Assembly (NCBI RefSeq): GCF_037975245.1
Contig: NC_092582.1
Coordinates: 15,960,077 to 16,024,076, forward strand
From: Apostichopus japonicus
Lineage: Eukaryota; Echinodermata; Holothuroidea; Aspidochirotida; Stichopodidae
Length of the DNA: 64,000 nucleotides
Reading direction: 5' to 3'
Shown in pieces: positions 24,101 through 35,600 of this stretch. Each line of letters opens with the position of its first letter. Positions within the stretch are counted from its first letter, which is position 1. Made by a program: the position numbers and the translations under genes. The notes below the pieces were generated by a model. It saw only the letters and a list, made by a program, of their open reading frames with translations, did not search any database and was not told the origin of the DNA.

Positions 24101-27100
24101 AAATTTCTGGGTACCCGGATACCTGACGGGTAACAGCCTCGGGTACCAGGTTCCCAATTTTTGGTACCCGTGTAAACACTAGTATCTACCAATTCTTACG
24201 TCGGCAGGCATTTTTCCGATTATGCATCGTTCCTGTCTGTTGGGTAATTGTAGCAGAAGTATCGTTTTTTTTTTCCTTCTTAAAGTCCCACAACCAGCTT
24301 AATTTTTCTCTTTCCCTCAAATATCGAACCTTTTTCAGATGCTACCAATTACCATTCCTTTGACAAAATCAACCGTAGTTTATTCATGGTCTGCTTGGAC
24401 AAGTCCACCCATGCTGAAGGACACTCATTCTACGACAACATCGCCAGGGAAGCCTTGTACGGTGGGGGGAGCAGATCTAATAGCGGCAACCGTTGGTTCG
24501 ACAAGACACTGCAGGTCAGTGTGATAAAGTCACATATCGTTCGGTGGGGTCTTTGTTTGGCTTGATTTAATTTACATTTTTTATTTATTTTTAAATTTTA
24601 GCGTTTTTGTCTGTTTTGGGTGAGTTGGGGTCACAGTGGGGCCAGGTAGGGTCACGTGATGGTGGTTACTCTTGAATCACCAGGCCTTTGTTGTTCACTC
24701 TTTTGTTTGATCATACTGATATTTCTTAAATCAGTGGTTTGATTGCCTGTGTGTCGTATTATTTTCTTTTAGAATACCTCGTATATGTTTGACGAAAATA
24801 AAAACGCACCATCTTGAACATCTATATCAATGAAAGTGTCTCTCTCACCCCCAACCTGCACTAGCAAATTTGATAGCAATTTTAATTGTTATCCCCACTT
24901 ACCTATCCACTTACAACTATTGCATTCTCATCTGTGGTGAGTAGTCCTGTTTGGTGCTGCTGATCCTACTTACTCCCCTCCAAGAAATACTCACCCCCAC
25001 CCCACCCCTCCCACACCCTCTAAGGGGTATAAACATTTGTTAGGAGAACCAGTTACCTGTTTGAGTGTGTTAGATCAATGTGAACTCAAAGTTTGATCCT
25101 GAGCATGTATTATTTTGATGCGTTGAATCACATATTCTTACCGGTCTCTCTCTAACCACAGTTTCTGATTCGTCCCGATGGTGGTGTCGGAATGTGTTAC
25201 GAACATTCATCCGCTGAAGGACCTCCAATTATTACCCTGGTAGACCACACCCTGGATTTTATGTAAGTATTAGTACGACGCGCATAGTAATGACAGTATC
25301 ATGTAACATCTGCCTGGAAGTATTTTAATAACACTGGTTTGAATCCTGTTGTGGCCAATTTTGTCTTTTTTCACTTGTAGTTAATGTCTATTTTGTAAAT
25401 CATCATTCAGGCTTGCTTACAAATACATCTTGACTTGGATAACTTTATTTCATGTTTTTTTCTTGCATTTCAGAGCTAATGTCTTAGATAGCATTGATAA
25501 ACCTGCCGATGAAACAGCAGACATTGAAAGATTAGAATTTAACATTAATTCCAAGACCGTGGACATCATAGATGAAGCCAAGTCTAGGTTAGAAAGGTGA
25601 GTTTATATTCTTTATAAGTTTTGAGCACTAAAGAGTGCTAAAGTTGGTGTAAATAATATAAAAACCATTGAAATAACATTTGCCAAACATATCACATATA
25701 TACACAGTAACAACACTTCAGTGACAATTACAATACAACACACACAATATGCCCCCACCCCCCTTCCCCAACACACATACATAAAGAAATATATCTTTAA
25801 AACTGAAATATATGTACAAGGCATTTTAAAATTGTAAAAGTTAAAATTACAATTCATGATTGCCACTCCATACATACATAAATACATTATTTAAAACAAG
25901 GTATAAAGATTCACATGAAAAGTTGACTCTACATACGATTAAATATTTTCCCTCGTTTACCAACAAATATGGTGTAAGTTAAATTAAACTTCCTTATCCG
26001 ACTTTTTATCCATTTGTTGTCAAAGGTAAGTGGGCCTGGGGTTCGAAGCAGGAAGCCTCTGAAGAAAGATCCTGCTAGGATCGAAACGTCAGGCCAACTT
26101 ACTTTTTACACATTCTATTACACAGACTCTTTAGTGGATAAGCAGTTTGCTAACAATGTTTTTTTTCATTTTGATTCTTATCCTTTTCTCTCTTTAATTA
26201 ATAACTTTCTCTTCTTTGTTTATTCCATCTACAGTCTCGGTGACGAGCTCCAAATCAGTATCGCCCCGTTCACCGAATTTGGTAAAAATTATGTCAAGAA
26301 GCAGATGATGAGCCCAGATGCATTCATTCAAATGGCTTTCCAACTTACCTACTACAAGTAAGTATTCCTTCATCTGACATCTGTGTCAGGGTGGTCACAG
26401 CTATTTCTGTTGCAGTTGTTCCCCCCCCCCCCGGCAATGTCAAGATTTACTTTGCCAAATCTGCATTTTACACTCGGGTAACTAGGAATGAAATTTCAAC
26501 ACCAAATTGTGGTTATTTCCAGCGAAGAAGTGAAATTTTTTGTCCAAAACAGGTGGTCCACACACGAGAGCAAAAAACTTCGCTTGACGCTTTAAGTTGG
26601 CAATTTTTTCTCAAAATCTTGTCTGCAGAGAGTAGTACGTGATAAGCTCTCATATGAAACGGTAACAAGAAATTGCTGAGATGGCAGACGGCTTTTCTGA
26701 TTTGAACTAGCTATTACAGATCCTGTAGAGAACAATAGCTATTTCCTTGAACATATCCTTGTGTAAATCCAGCCCTAGGTCCTGCTTTTGCTGGAATTAG
26801 GCCTCTACTACCAACTTGAAGGTACACACAGACATGTACACCCAGCCACAATTCTATGTATGTCTTCTCCCAGATTTCCCTGCTGGCTTCTATATCATAA
26901 CGCAGTAATAAATTTGACATATTTTGTTTCTTTATCTCGACCAGATTACACGGAGAACCGACTGCGACATACGAAAGCGGTTCGCTGCGTAAGTTCCAGT
27001 ACGGCAGGACCGAGACGATAAGGTCCCTATCGGTGGACTCACAGGTCTTTGTGAAAGCCATGTTGAATGCTGCTAGTCAGGTGAGATATCCACATCTGTC

Positions 27101-29036
27101 CTCAAGGGTTTATTTAATTCTAAAGATGCTTTGCAGAAAGTTAATAATGTTGTGTAAAAGTAAGTTGGCCAGACCTTTCCAGGATCTTCTTCAAAGGCTT
27201 AATGACAAGTAACAGTAACAGAAGGGACAAAAACACACACAGAATACAGACAGGTTAATGAGCATGGTGAACACAAAGAGATAGATGTAAGGGGATTAGT
27301 AGACAAGGGATAGAGAGAAGAAAGAAAGAAACCAACAGGGGAAGAGGAGGGGTAGGAGATAAACAGTGGAGGGACAAAGAGAGGATTAAGGGAAGGGGTT
27401 AGGGAATAAACTGGAGAAGGACAAAAACAGTAAATAATATTAATAGTGTTTAGAAACTTCCCTTCTGTGTAAGTTAAGGGTCACAAATAGATTGGGTATT
27501 TAAGTTTACGAAATAACCACCCCTTTACACACACTCACAGACGCACCAACACTTGTTACAAGTATGTAAAACAGATCTGTGAAATCATTGTTTAATTTGA
27601 TGTAACTAGCTTAGATTTAATTGTTCAATTAGCTTTGTAAGCCAATGAAGTGTATACCAAGTCTGTCTTACCACACATCATCTGTCTGGTTTCTGTTGGT
27701 TTCTGGTGAATGGCTGGTAGCATGCTGCCTGTTTAATCAGCAGTTTGCAGTATAATTCTCCAGGTTGATGTCCATGTCAGGGGATTCATTTATAGTTGAC
27801 ACAAAATCGGATCTTCTTCGTACAACTTATAAGTTTGACCAAAGTTGGAGTAATCAACCATCAGTTGATAGTGGAGTAAAAGAAAAACAACAGGCATTAG
27901 AGGTCTAAGGTCATAATGAAGTCGTTAGCATATTTCTTAGATCTAACGTGAAATAAAACAAAAACTTTTCCTGCGAAGCCAAAAGACTTTATATCCTTTG
28001 TCTGATTCCGTAGCCTAGCGAAAAAGTCCACCTGCTCAGGAAAGCCGTCGCTGCCCACAAGGCATACACCAAAGATGCCATGGCTGGAGACGGTATCGAC
28101 CGACATCTGCTAGGTCTCAAGTTGATGGCCATCGAGATAGGGGAGAACGTCCCAGAGATCTTCATGGACCCGTCATTCTCCAAGTCTACGCACTTTAGAA
28201 TGTCGACGAGCCAGGTAAAGTGGCATATAATACCACAATATATTATGATGTAATATTATAATGATGATAATATAATGCTAGGCTGGGTGTAGCAGTTAGC
28301 AAGTCTGTTGCATTGTCAGATCATCTGTAAATGAGATATATACCTAGGGTCCAACCATGCTCAATTGACTGGCCCCCTACTATCAATGGAGGGCCCCTTT
28401 GTCAAGTAGGTCTTAAGGTCAAGCGTTTCTGTGAACACCTGGGCAAGACAAATCAACTTACTGTTCTACTGGTTGTGTCTGCAAATCGTTAGCAAAGTGG
28501 TTGGGGAGGGGGCAGGGAGCATGCACTGGGGGAAGGTGCAGGGAGCAAGCACTGAGGGCATTAATCATGTACTGGAGGCACTGAAGGTCATCGTGCAAGT
28601 CTTACCACCGACCAAATTTTCACAAGAAAAATAGAATCGTTAATATTTATGTTTAATTGAATGCTGGTGTTTTGCTTTGATGTGATTGAGCCTCATTAGC
28701 AGCTACACTTTCACCTTCTTTGGGTGGAATACACAATCATTTTTTTCCCTGTGATCTGTCAAAATGAGGAACTAAGCATTTAATTCCTTTCTGGTTTTGT
28801 ACTCTCTCTCCCCGTAGGTTCCAGCCAAACACGACCTGACCATGTGCTTCGGCCCCGTCGCACCTGACGGCTATGGGCTCTGTTACAACCCTCACCCGGA
28901 TCACATCAACTTTGCCATCACGGCCTATAACACAAGTCCCGAGACAGACTCCGATAAATTCTCCCGAGCGCTGCGCGAAAGTTTGCTGGAAATGAAGGAA
29001 GCGTTAGAAACTGCCCCTCCACAGTCGAGGCTCTGA
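3164..29036 (+). CDS. CRAT: Carnitine O-acetyltransferase (13 exons, first one inferred)
   Basis: Transfers acetyl and other short acyl groups between CoA and carnitine in mitochondria and peroxisomes. Exons: 3164-3199 (inferred), 16633-16848, 17304-17390, 19231-19403, 20452-20620, 22175-22346, 24339-24514, 25162-25262, 25474-25596, 26235-26357, 26945-27080, 28014-28214, 28818-29036. All junctions are GT-AG and keep frame. The exons from 16633 encode 631 residues, 643 with the inferred exon; human CRAT is about 626. Family landmarks, numbered from the ATG at 16633: FPVPPLQQTLYKYL near residue 42, the GGGSRSNSGNRWFDKTLQ block at 314-331, the catalytic histidine in CYEHSSAEGPP (about residue 346), MSPDAFIQMAF, and STSQVPAKHD near the end. 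The last residues are QSRL, which fits a peroxisomal PTS1. The choline/carnitine acyltransferase fold is complete with no stops. The alignment favours CRAT over octanoyl- or palmitoyl-transferases. Convergent with the downstream tetraspan gene. Confidence 0.96.
3971..4177. repeat. 110-bp tandem duplication (two copies)
   Basis: Copy 1 starts AGAGTGTTCATTTTCATTAG at 3971 and copy 2 starts AGAGTGTTCATTTTGATTAG at 4081; both run through GAAAGTCTGCATTAGGCCTTA. About 90% identical, so older than the duplication at 14402. Confidence 0.85.
9472..9728. mobile_element. TTAA-flanked MITE, copy 2 (complete)
   Basis: A 257-bp element in CRAT intron 1. Left end TTAAAGGTAGTCAGTATG, then GGCCCCAAAT; right end ATTTGGGGCC, then a segment ending ACCTTTAA, so it has imperfect terminal inverted repeats of about 30 bp and TTAA on both sides. 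Non-coding. The TTAA target suggests mobilisation by a TTAA-specific transposase; the superfamily is not certain. Confidence 0.82.
11220..11345. repeat. CCACC-rich minisatellite
   Basis: Irregular repeats of TACCACCTCGTTCTACCACC followed by CAAAGT, strand-asymmetric (C-rich on the plus strand). In CRAT intron 1. Confidence 0.7.
14402..15063. repeat. Recent 332-bp tandem duplication
   Basis: 14402-14733 and 14734-15063 are almost identical. I noticed one substitution (CAACGTAAAATCC against CAATGTAAAATCC) and a 2-bp deletion in the second copy near 14954. It lies in CRAT intron 1. No coding content is apparent. The very low divergence implies a recent event, or an assembly artefact such as a collapsed heterozygous indel. 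Confidence 0.92.
20680..20765. repeat. Short tandem repeat TGACCTTGGTGACCCCAA
   Basis: Roughly three copies of a unit of 27-33 bp (CCATGACCTTGGTGACCCCAA plus a spacer) just after the exon at 20452-20620 of CRAT. The TGACCTTGGTGACC core looks like nuclear-receptor half sites, but this is probably coincidental. Confidence 0.7.
22763..23730 (-). mobile_element. TIR DNA transposon derivative, candidate Ginger type
   Basis: A 968-bp element in CRAT intron 6 (counting the inferred first exon). The ends are long inverted repeats of about 110 bp: TGTTATGCGCTATCGACCGA at the left, and its reverse complement ending at 23730. The arms are packed with GCGC and ATCGATCGAT palindromes. Flanks are TATG and TATA, a near-match 4-bp target duplication. 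A minus-strand reading frame of up to 143 codons (23245-22814) encodes SHFRHWVKTRNFQIVGLP and NVFNVVKGIHVDELSL, which resembles the segment just upstream of and entering the H2C2 zinc finger of Gypsy/Ginger-type integrases; it runs into the left TIR and lacks any DDE core. TGTNR termini, a 4-bp duplication and an integrase-like protein together are features of the Ginger superfamily. Non-autonomous or internally deleted. The family assignment is inference. Confidence 0.6.
26024..26165 (+). mobile_element. Penelope-like retroelement tail fragment
   Basis: Located just before CRAT exon 26235-26357. It contains a hairpin (GATCC-TGCTA-GGATC at 26068-26082) flanked by CTGAAGA and GAAAC, then CAGGCCAACTTAC, which pairs with GTAAGTGGGCCTG at 26026. 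A related sequence lies inverted at 27151-27202. The layout resembles the repeat ends of Penelope-like elements as I recall them. Family assignment is by resemblance only. Confidence 0.45.
27151..27202 (-). mobile_element. Penelope-like tail fragment, inverted copy
   Basis: On the minus strand this reads GAAGAAGATCCTGGAAAGGT followed by CTGGCCAACTTACTTTTACA, parallel to the fragment at 26024-26165 and in opposite orientation about 1 kb away, in the CRAT intron after exon 26945-27080. Too short to classify alone. Confidence 0.45.
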
Positions 29037-32000
29037 GGAAACTGATACTAGCCAGACAATTGTATAGCTGATATAAATCGGTTCAGAGACTTCTGTATCG
29101 ATTGGGGGAAACCTCAACAAAAACGTTGTGAACTGATGAAGGATATCAGCAGTTATTAAAAATCGCCTTACCGCGGCAAGAGTCTTGACTGTTATAAGCC
29201 TGGAATCAAGTATTTAACAGAATATTTTGTTTATCTTTTGGTCTCTCCCTATGTTCCTTGTAATATCATAATGTTCAGTATTATAGTTAATTTGGCTTTT
29301 CCCATCCCTATCTTGGGAAGTGGGGAAAGGGGATCGGGTGTGTGTGTGTTGAGGGGGGGGGGGGGGGAATTGGGGCAAGGTAATTCAATTTTGTGCAAAA
29401 GTTGGGGAACGAATTGATACATTCTTTCTGGAATTTGAGCAAGTTGAACTTAAACTTGAGGTACTTTGCCTCAGTAGACAAGCCTCATTGTAAATTTGTT
29501 TTAGGCGTAATCTTCTTTCTTGCCCTGCCTACTAACAGGCATTTTTTTACTACTTCGCTGTTTCGTCATCATAATTGATGTGAGAAGGCTTCACTGATTT
29601 AGTTTATCAGCTTTGAAGTTCATGCAGTGCTAGCAATGCAAATATTTGGAGTTTTTCTTATACGCTTTCTTTCGATTTAAATTTTTTTACTTCTGAGTCA
29701 CAACCGAATTTGAAATCAAGTTGTTTTATTGGTATGTATGGGGCTAATGATTAAATGCTTATGATATTTACTCACTCACAGCTGCATAAGAAATATGCAG
29801 TGACCAAAGAAGCGAGTGATGTGAGAAACACATTTTTCCCCAGTGTGAACCTACTCTGATAAATTTATAAATACTTGTGTTATTTCCCTAGATTGTTTAC
29901 ATTGCAGAATAGGTTGGTGGTGCTTTAATTTATAATTCTTAATTGTGCTACTCTGAATCATAAACATACTAAAATTGAAAAAGGTTGGAATTTGTTTTTG
30001 TTTTTTTGGTATGACCAAAAAAGAAGAAAAAAGCATGCAACCTTTTATGTCAACAATCACTCACCTAAACCAGGAATTGTCTTTCCTTTGAAGGAGAATG
30101 TTCTTGCCATTTTTTTCTGTTTTGTGAAACAGCAACAAGTGTTCTTGGAATATAAGTCAGGAGTTTTGGCGATCATGTTAAAATCCGCAACATTTATTTT
30201 TACAATAATCCCCCCCCCCCCACAAAATTCTTTTTGTACAAAGGTTATTAAATTCACCAGTGGATGATAGGAGATAAGAGATTCTGTGTATTGTGTAACA
30301 GCAAAAGATTCAAAACCTAATGACAAAAATCCTCAAATAATTTGTGCAATATTAAAAATTTACAGTATGAAGGTTTTCTGTCTGTTGTTTTGTTCATTCA
30401 CCAGTATTATTCATGTACAACTTTATAAAAAATATTTTGCAACGTTTTCTGTATCGGGAAATAACTAGTAAAACTCCTTAGACATTTTCTGCTCTTTATT
30501 AGTCATCATAATCTTAGAAAAGATAGGAATGCTTAAAAGTATGCTAATTTTTGCCATTTTTGTTTCCATTTTATGTATAATTTGTGCAGACATAATGGAT
30601 TCTTTAAATTTCTTTTGGACATTATCTTGCATGAATGTAGTGCCATTTGTAATTATGTTTTTAAGTTAGGCCATACATATGTACTCGATGCCACTAAAGT
30701 TGTAAGAACATTTTTGGTCACCTTCAATATATGGTGCGCTTGAAACGGTTTCTAGCCAGTCGTACAAGTTACGACTGAACATTCTACTGTACCGAAACTA
30801 TTAGATGCATTCTTAGCCATCATGTTAATTTTGTATACTTGTACCAATCTATAACAAAAACAAACGTATCTTGTAAAAAATGTAAAATATTTTGCCATTC
30901 TCAAAACCTGTAAGATAAATTGAGTGATTATTAACTCTGTACAGAATTTGTAATCTATGCAAGATATAAACATGTTTGAATAACAGTAAAATATCACCTT
31001 TTTGAGTTTTTCTTTGGGGGTAGCAGAGGGGGGTTTGAAGGTCAACTGTATTGTATCAATTGAATGGTCGTCTATGCCCAATTGATAACATTTTCGCTTT
31101 TAAAAGTGGATTCCACAAATCCCATTAGAAGGCAATTCATTAAGTGCAGCTTCTTTCTCAAATGGTCAATTAATTTTCACTTTGAACAGGAAGGCTCCAG
31201 GTGGATATGGCAATCTTTAAAGTATGCATCTGAACTTTGTAGAAAGGCAAATTTTGCCAATGTGTGCTGGATGAAAATGTCGCTGCTGTAAAATATATTT
31301 TTACATGATGCAGAGCTTATTCACCCATTTGTGAATCATACATGGAGTTTAAGGAATGTTCTGGTATTTTCATGCATATGTATACAATGTCATGGAAACT
31401 ATGGATTTGAGTCAAATTATAGAAAGATACATTAACCCATAATGACTGACCTCACACAATCAGTCACAGGGGAAAAAAAAAAAGTTTCCATGCAATGTAG
31501 TGGTGTCTTACAATCACACCGCATGAATAGATGGTTTAGTTTTGGTATGCTGTCCATGCATACTTTCACAGCAATTATCACAAGATTTATATGGAAACCC
31601 ATGAAATTTTGTCTGCGCTTAATTCCCATGGAGGCGATTTTGACATTGTATTTCAAGAATAATAACAAGTTGAATGCTTGTGCAGTTAACAAAATTTATT
31701 GTGACCATTTTATGGTACCATAAGAATTAGTAAATAAACATCTTACCAATGAAAAGGAAACAAAAAATGTCATAGAAACCACTATGTAGTTCATGCTGCA
31801 GAATAAAATTAGCTGATGCTCTTTAGAAAAAATTTAATTGCTCTTTTGCCGAACCTCCTGTACTGAAGGTTACAATATGTATGGAATGTGTGTGTTTAAC
31901 ATTGATATGAAAGTATTTGTTTTAAAGGAATGATATATCAGTTTGGTTTGGCAAAAGATGTGAATTTTACATATGGTTATTAATAGAGATTTTGGACTGG

Positions 32001-32682
32001 GTGAAATTCTCTCATCTGAGTGTGAAAGAGACTTTTAAAGCTAACATACACATTCTCATGGAAAGTTTAAAAAACCCTCGATCATGAAAAACCACAGAGC
32101 ATTCCTTCAGTGCATACCTCTTACAGGACATGGAATTTCCATTATTAAATCCCACAGAAATGGCCCCAAAACATGGATGTACGGAAATATTAAAATAGCG
32201 CACAGATTCTTTTTTTCAATTTACAGCAATTTTCTGCAAGAAACATGAAAATTATAATATAGGAAAATACAAAACAGAGATTTGTACAAAATTCCCACTT
32301 TTCTTTGTATACAAACAATAACCTTTGACTATTTGCACTTGCACATTCATAAAGCTTCCAGTGAAGAAAGTCTGCAATGTCGTTCCCTTGTGGTTCGATT
32401 GGCGTTTTGCGCTGAGAGTGACACTGTACAGTGGAAATACTGAAATAGCTTGTGAAATACAGAAATTCTGTAGTATTTTTGTTTTTACTGAAATTGAACT
32501 TTTACTACTTGGGCGGTCCTGCTTCATCATCAATCCTCTTAAATACTTCTAACAACGACGACCCAGTCTAATGTGACACTAATGCAGGACATTCTGTTAT
32601 TGCTAATCTTTTCCTCTCATATAAAAAAGGTTTCATTACATCCATAGGGAACAAAATTAGAGAAATAAACAATATTAGTTTC
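29037..32682. other. Convergent 3' region of CRAT (+) and tetraspan gene (-)
   Basis: 3.6 kb without coding exons between two facing stop codons. An AATAAA at 31733-31738 on the plus strand and a TTTATT near 31695 (AATAAA on the minus strand) are possible polyadenylation signals, which would make the two 3'UTRs overlap or nearly meet. Otherwise AT-rich with a G-run near 29352 and a C-run near 30211. Confidence 0.5.
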
Positions 32683-35600
32683 TTAAAGTCTGGTAGAAAG
32701 AATTTCCAATGGGCTGTATTTCTTAGTGAATTTGTGACCGACGTTAATCTCCCGCCGAGGTGGTGCGGCATCCTGGAACTGCTCCGGGACAATTCCCACC
32801 ACCGAGGAACTTTCTGCGGTGCATTCCGTAATGGTCTCCAGTCTGCCACTGGGGTATACGACCGGAGAGGCATTCTCCACTTGACACACAGACTTTTCAA
32901 ATTCTTCAGTGACATCACTCTGAAAGCCCCCAAAACAGAAAGAAAAAGAGGTTAGTACATAAGTCTTTCTTTCTTATTGATTGCAATACCTCCATTGATA
33001 AGACAGCCAGTTGGGACAATTTCCTAATGCTAATACCTCTCTAAACTGTAGTCCAATATAATGCTCTCAAAACAGTGGTATTGTCAGTACAAACAGTTCC
33101 TGACCTTGATCTGATAGAAACATGATATTCATACTGCTTGTACTGACAATACGAGTGCTCTGAAGCGGGACATAACACTACAGTATAGAAAAATTTTGTC
33201 CCAACTGGGTGGATAGGACAGTGATCCTATGAATATGTATATCCTATGAATATGTCTCTATGAATATGTATATCCTAATTAGTCAGGATTGTTTGCTATT
33301 GGCTCATTCCATTCCATTGTTCAGGACATACCATTTATTTAACCCATTCCATTCATCTTTGGCTTCACTTGGTTTAACTCTCCTTAAAGGCAAAACATTC
33401 CATCAGACTAGCTTCTATCTATTGCCTGCTCACCAGGCATTTACAACTACCAGTACTGTGGATGAAAAGTCAACCTGGACATTTAGATCCATTTAGATGC
33501 TGATAAATAAGCATCTAAGATGTGCAAGCATTTACATGAAGCTACTTTATGGCCAAAACTGCTTAGTAACCAGCACTAGTGACGTGAAAATGGTAAAAAC
33601 TGTTGCCAAGCCTGCTTTTTGTTCGATGTTAACTGTAAGTTTCTGTACATTTCTTGATTTATTTACTTGAAAGCATGTTATTTCCTTGAAAGCATGTTAT
33701 TTTCTTGAAAGCATGTCATTTTCTTGAAAGCATTTTATTTACTCGAAAGGATGTTATTTCCTTGAAAAGCATGTTATTTACTTGAAAGCATGTTATTTAC
33801 TTGAAAGCATGTTATTTACTTGAAAGCATGGTATTTTTTCCCTCACGCATCCAGTATTATGTGAAGCTTGCAAGAATTAAGCCACTTAACTTTTAATTTG
33901 ATATCATTATGAATTGTACACTCAGGCAGGACACTGTTAAATAGTATTAAAAAAAACATCTTTTGTAGACTCTTTGAAATATGGGGCTTTTCTCTTTTCT
34001 TAATTTTTTTATTTCAAAGTTTTGGATATAGATATATGTTAACTCCTAGGGATCACCACCAACTAGCAGCTGGCTGGCTGGCTGTTTTTAGAGTACAGGA
34101 CTAATGTATTTACGCCTCAAGTCACTCACATAAATGGTTCAGATTCCATTCTGAATAATAAATGTCTCAGTTTGCCTTCCACTATCTGCTGATCATTAAT
34201 TTCAAGTCAGTTTTATATTCATGGAGTTCAGTAGGATTTAGTGTGGACTACTACTAATGATAGAGGCAAGCTATTATAGTCTATATCATGAAGCAAATTT
34301 ATTTTTTCTTCAAAAAACCTACTTAATGCAGCCCAAGGAAGCTTTGCCTCAGAAAAAGTGAAACATGTCATTTAAGGAATAGTTTCAGAATTAAATGCAA
34401 CATCAGCTCAAATTTATGACTGGAAATGTTAACATGTACAAACAAATAGACAGCATAGAGAACTAGTTTCTGATCGTGTCACTTTCCATTAAATGCGACG
34501 TGTCCATTTTTGCCGCAGGATTAGGTTACACATTCTTATTCGTTGTGACAAATGGAATCGGTACAAACATTTCGTTGTGTCAAGCCAGATTCCATTTAGT
34601 GCTTATCCTCCCTTGTCTATGACAAGGTGCTATACAGATGAGCTATACCATGTTCCTGAACAAATTTAACAAATTTCCATACATCTGTTAGAACTTCAGT
34701 CACTGATGATAATTCTACATGGCTAAACTTCTGGATGACAAATTTTCAGCTGACAAGAACTATGCAGTGACAATAATGGCAATGGTAAGCATCCTTTTGT
34801 GGGACAAAAGAAGTTTTGTCCCATTTTTAAAATTTGGAGAGAAGAAATAATAAAACAACTTAAAAAGTTGGGGAAAAAAGTGAACGAGTCGACTTACAAG
34901 GACAGCAGAGGTTTCACACAAACTGGCCCTATTTGTGACCGAGACCGGGCCCTCAAAGCTCCAACTGCTGAGACGGCCCACATTCTGCACTCTTCCACTC
35001 ACACTGCGAGGAGACGGATCACCAAAGCGAGGCGGTGAAGTGGTCTTCATGAGAAAGAAAGAAACAGAACATGTAGGACCTTCAAGTGTCACAGTAACAC
35101 AGTGTCACAGTAACACAGTGTCACAGTAACACTGCTGAGATAGCAGAAGTGTTATTAAATCTTGAAAGGTCATAAATATTGGCACTGCATACAAAACCAG
35201 TGAAAAGCAAGTGTTCCCAACACTCGTGAACAAAAATGAGACTTTTTACAAACTTGTAACAAAAAATTCCGTCTTGGAAATATTCCCCACAGCCCACGCC
35301 CCCGGCCCCCACTTGTATTTACACCCTCCCCCTATTGTTAATGCATAATCACATACAGTCCTTACCAGGTATTTGTGTTTACACATCTCTGGATCACCGT
35401 ACGTCTGATCGATATTCTTGGAATCCATTGCGTTGCAGTCTGTCATGACAACACAACAGATGTAGATGGACCCAACCAACGAAGACACCAGACCCACGAC
35501 TGTACTGACCAGAGAAACCAGATGGGCTGGTGATGTATATAAGATTAAATAAAAAAATCAGTTAAAAAATAGGGGCAACATCTGGGATGGATTCAGGGAT

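Noticed and set aside
33659-33836. Regular 20-bp repeats resembling a CRISPR array
   Set aside because: No unique spacers and a eukaryotic intron context; a plain minisatellite.
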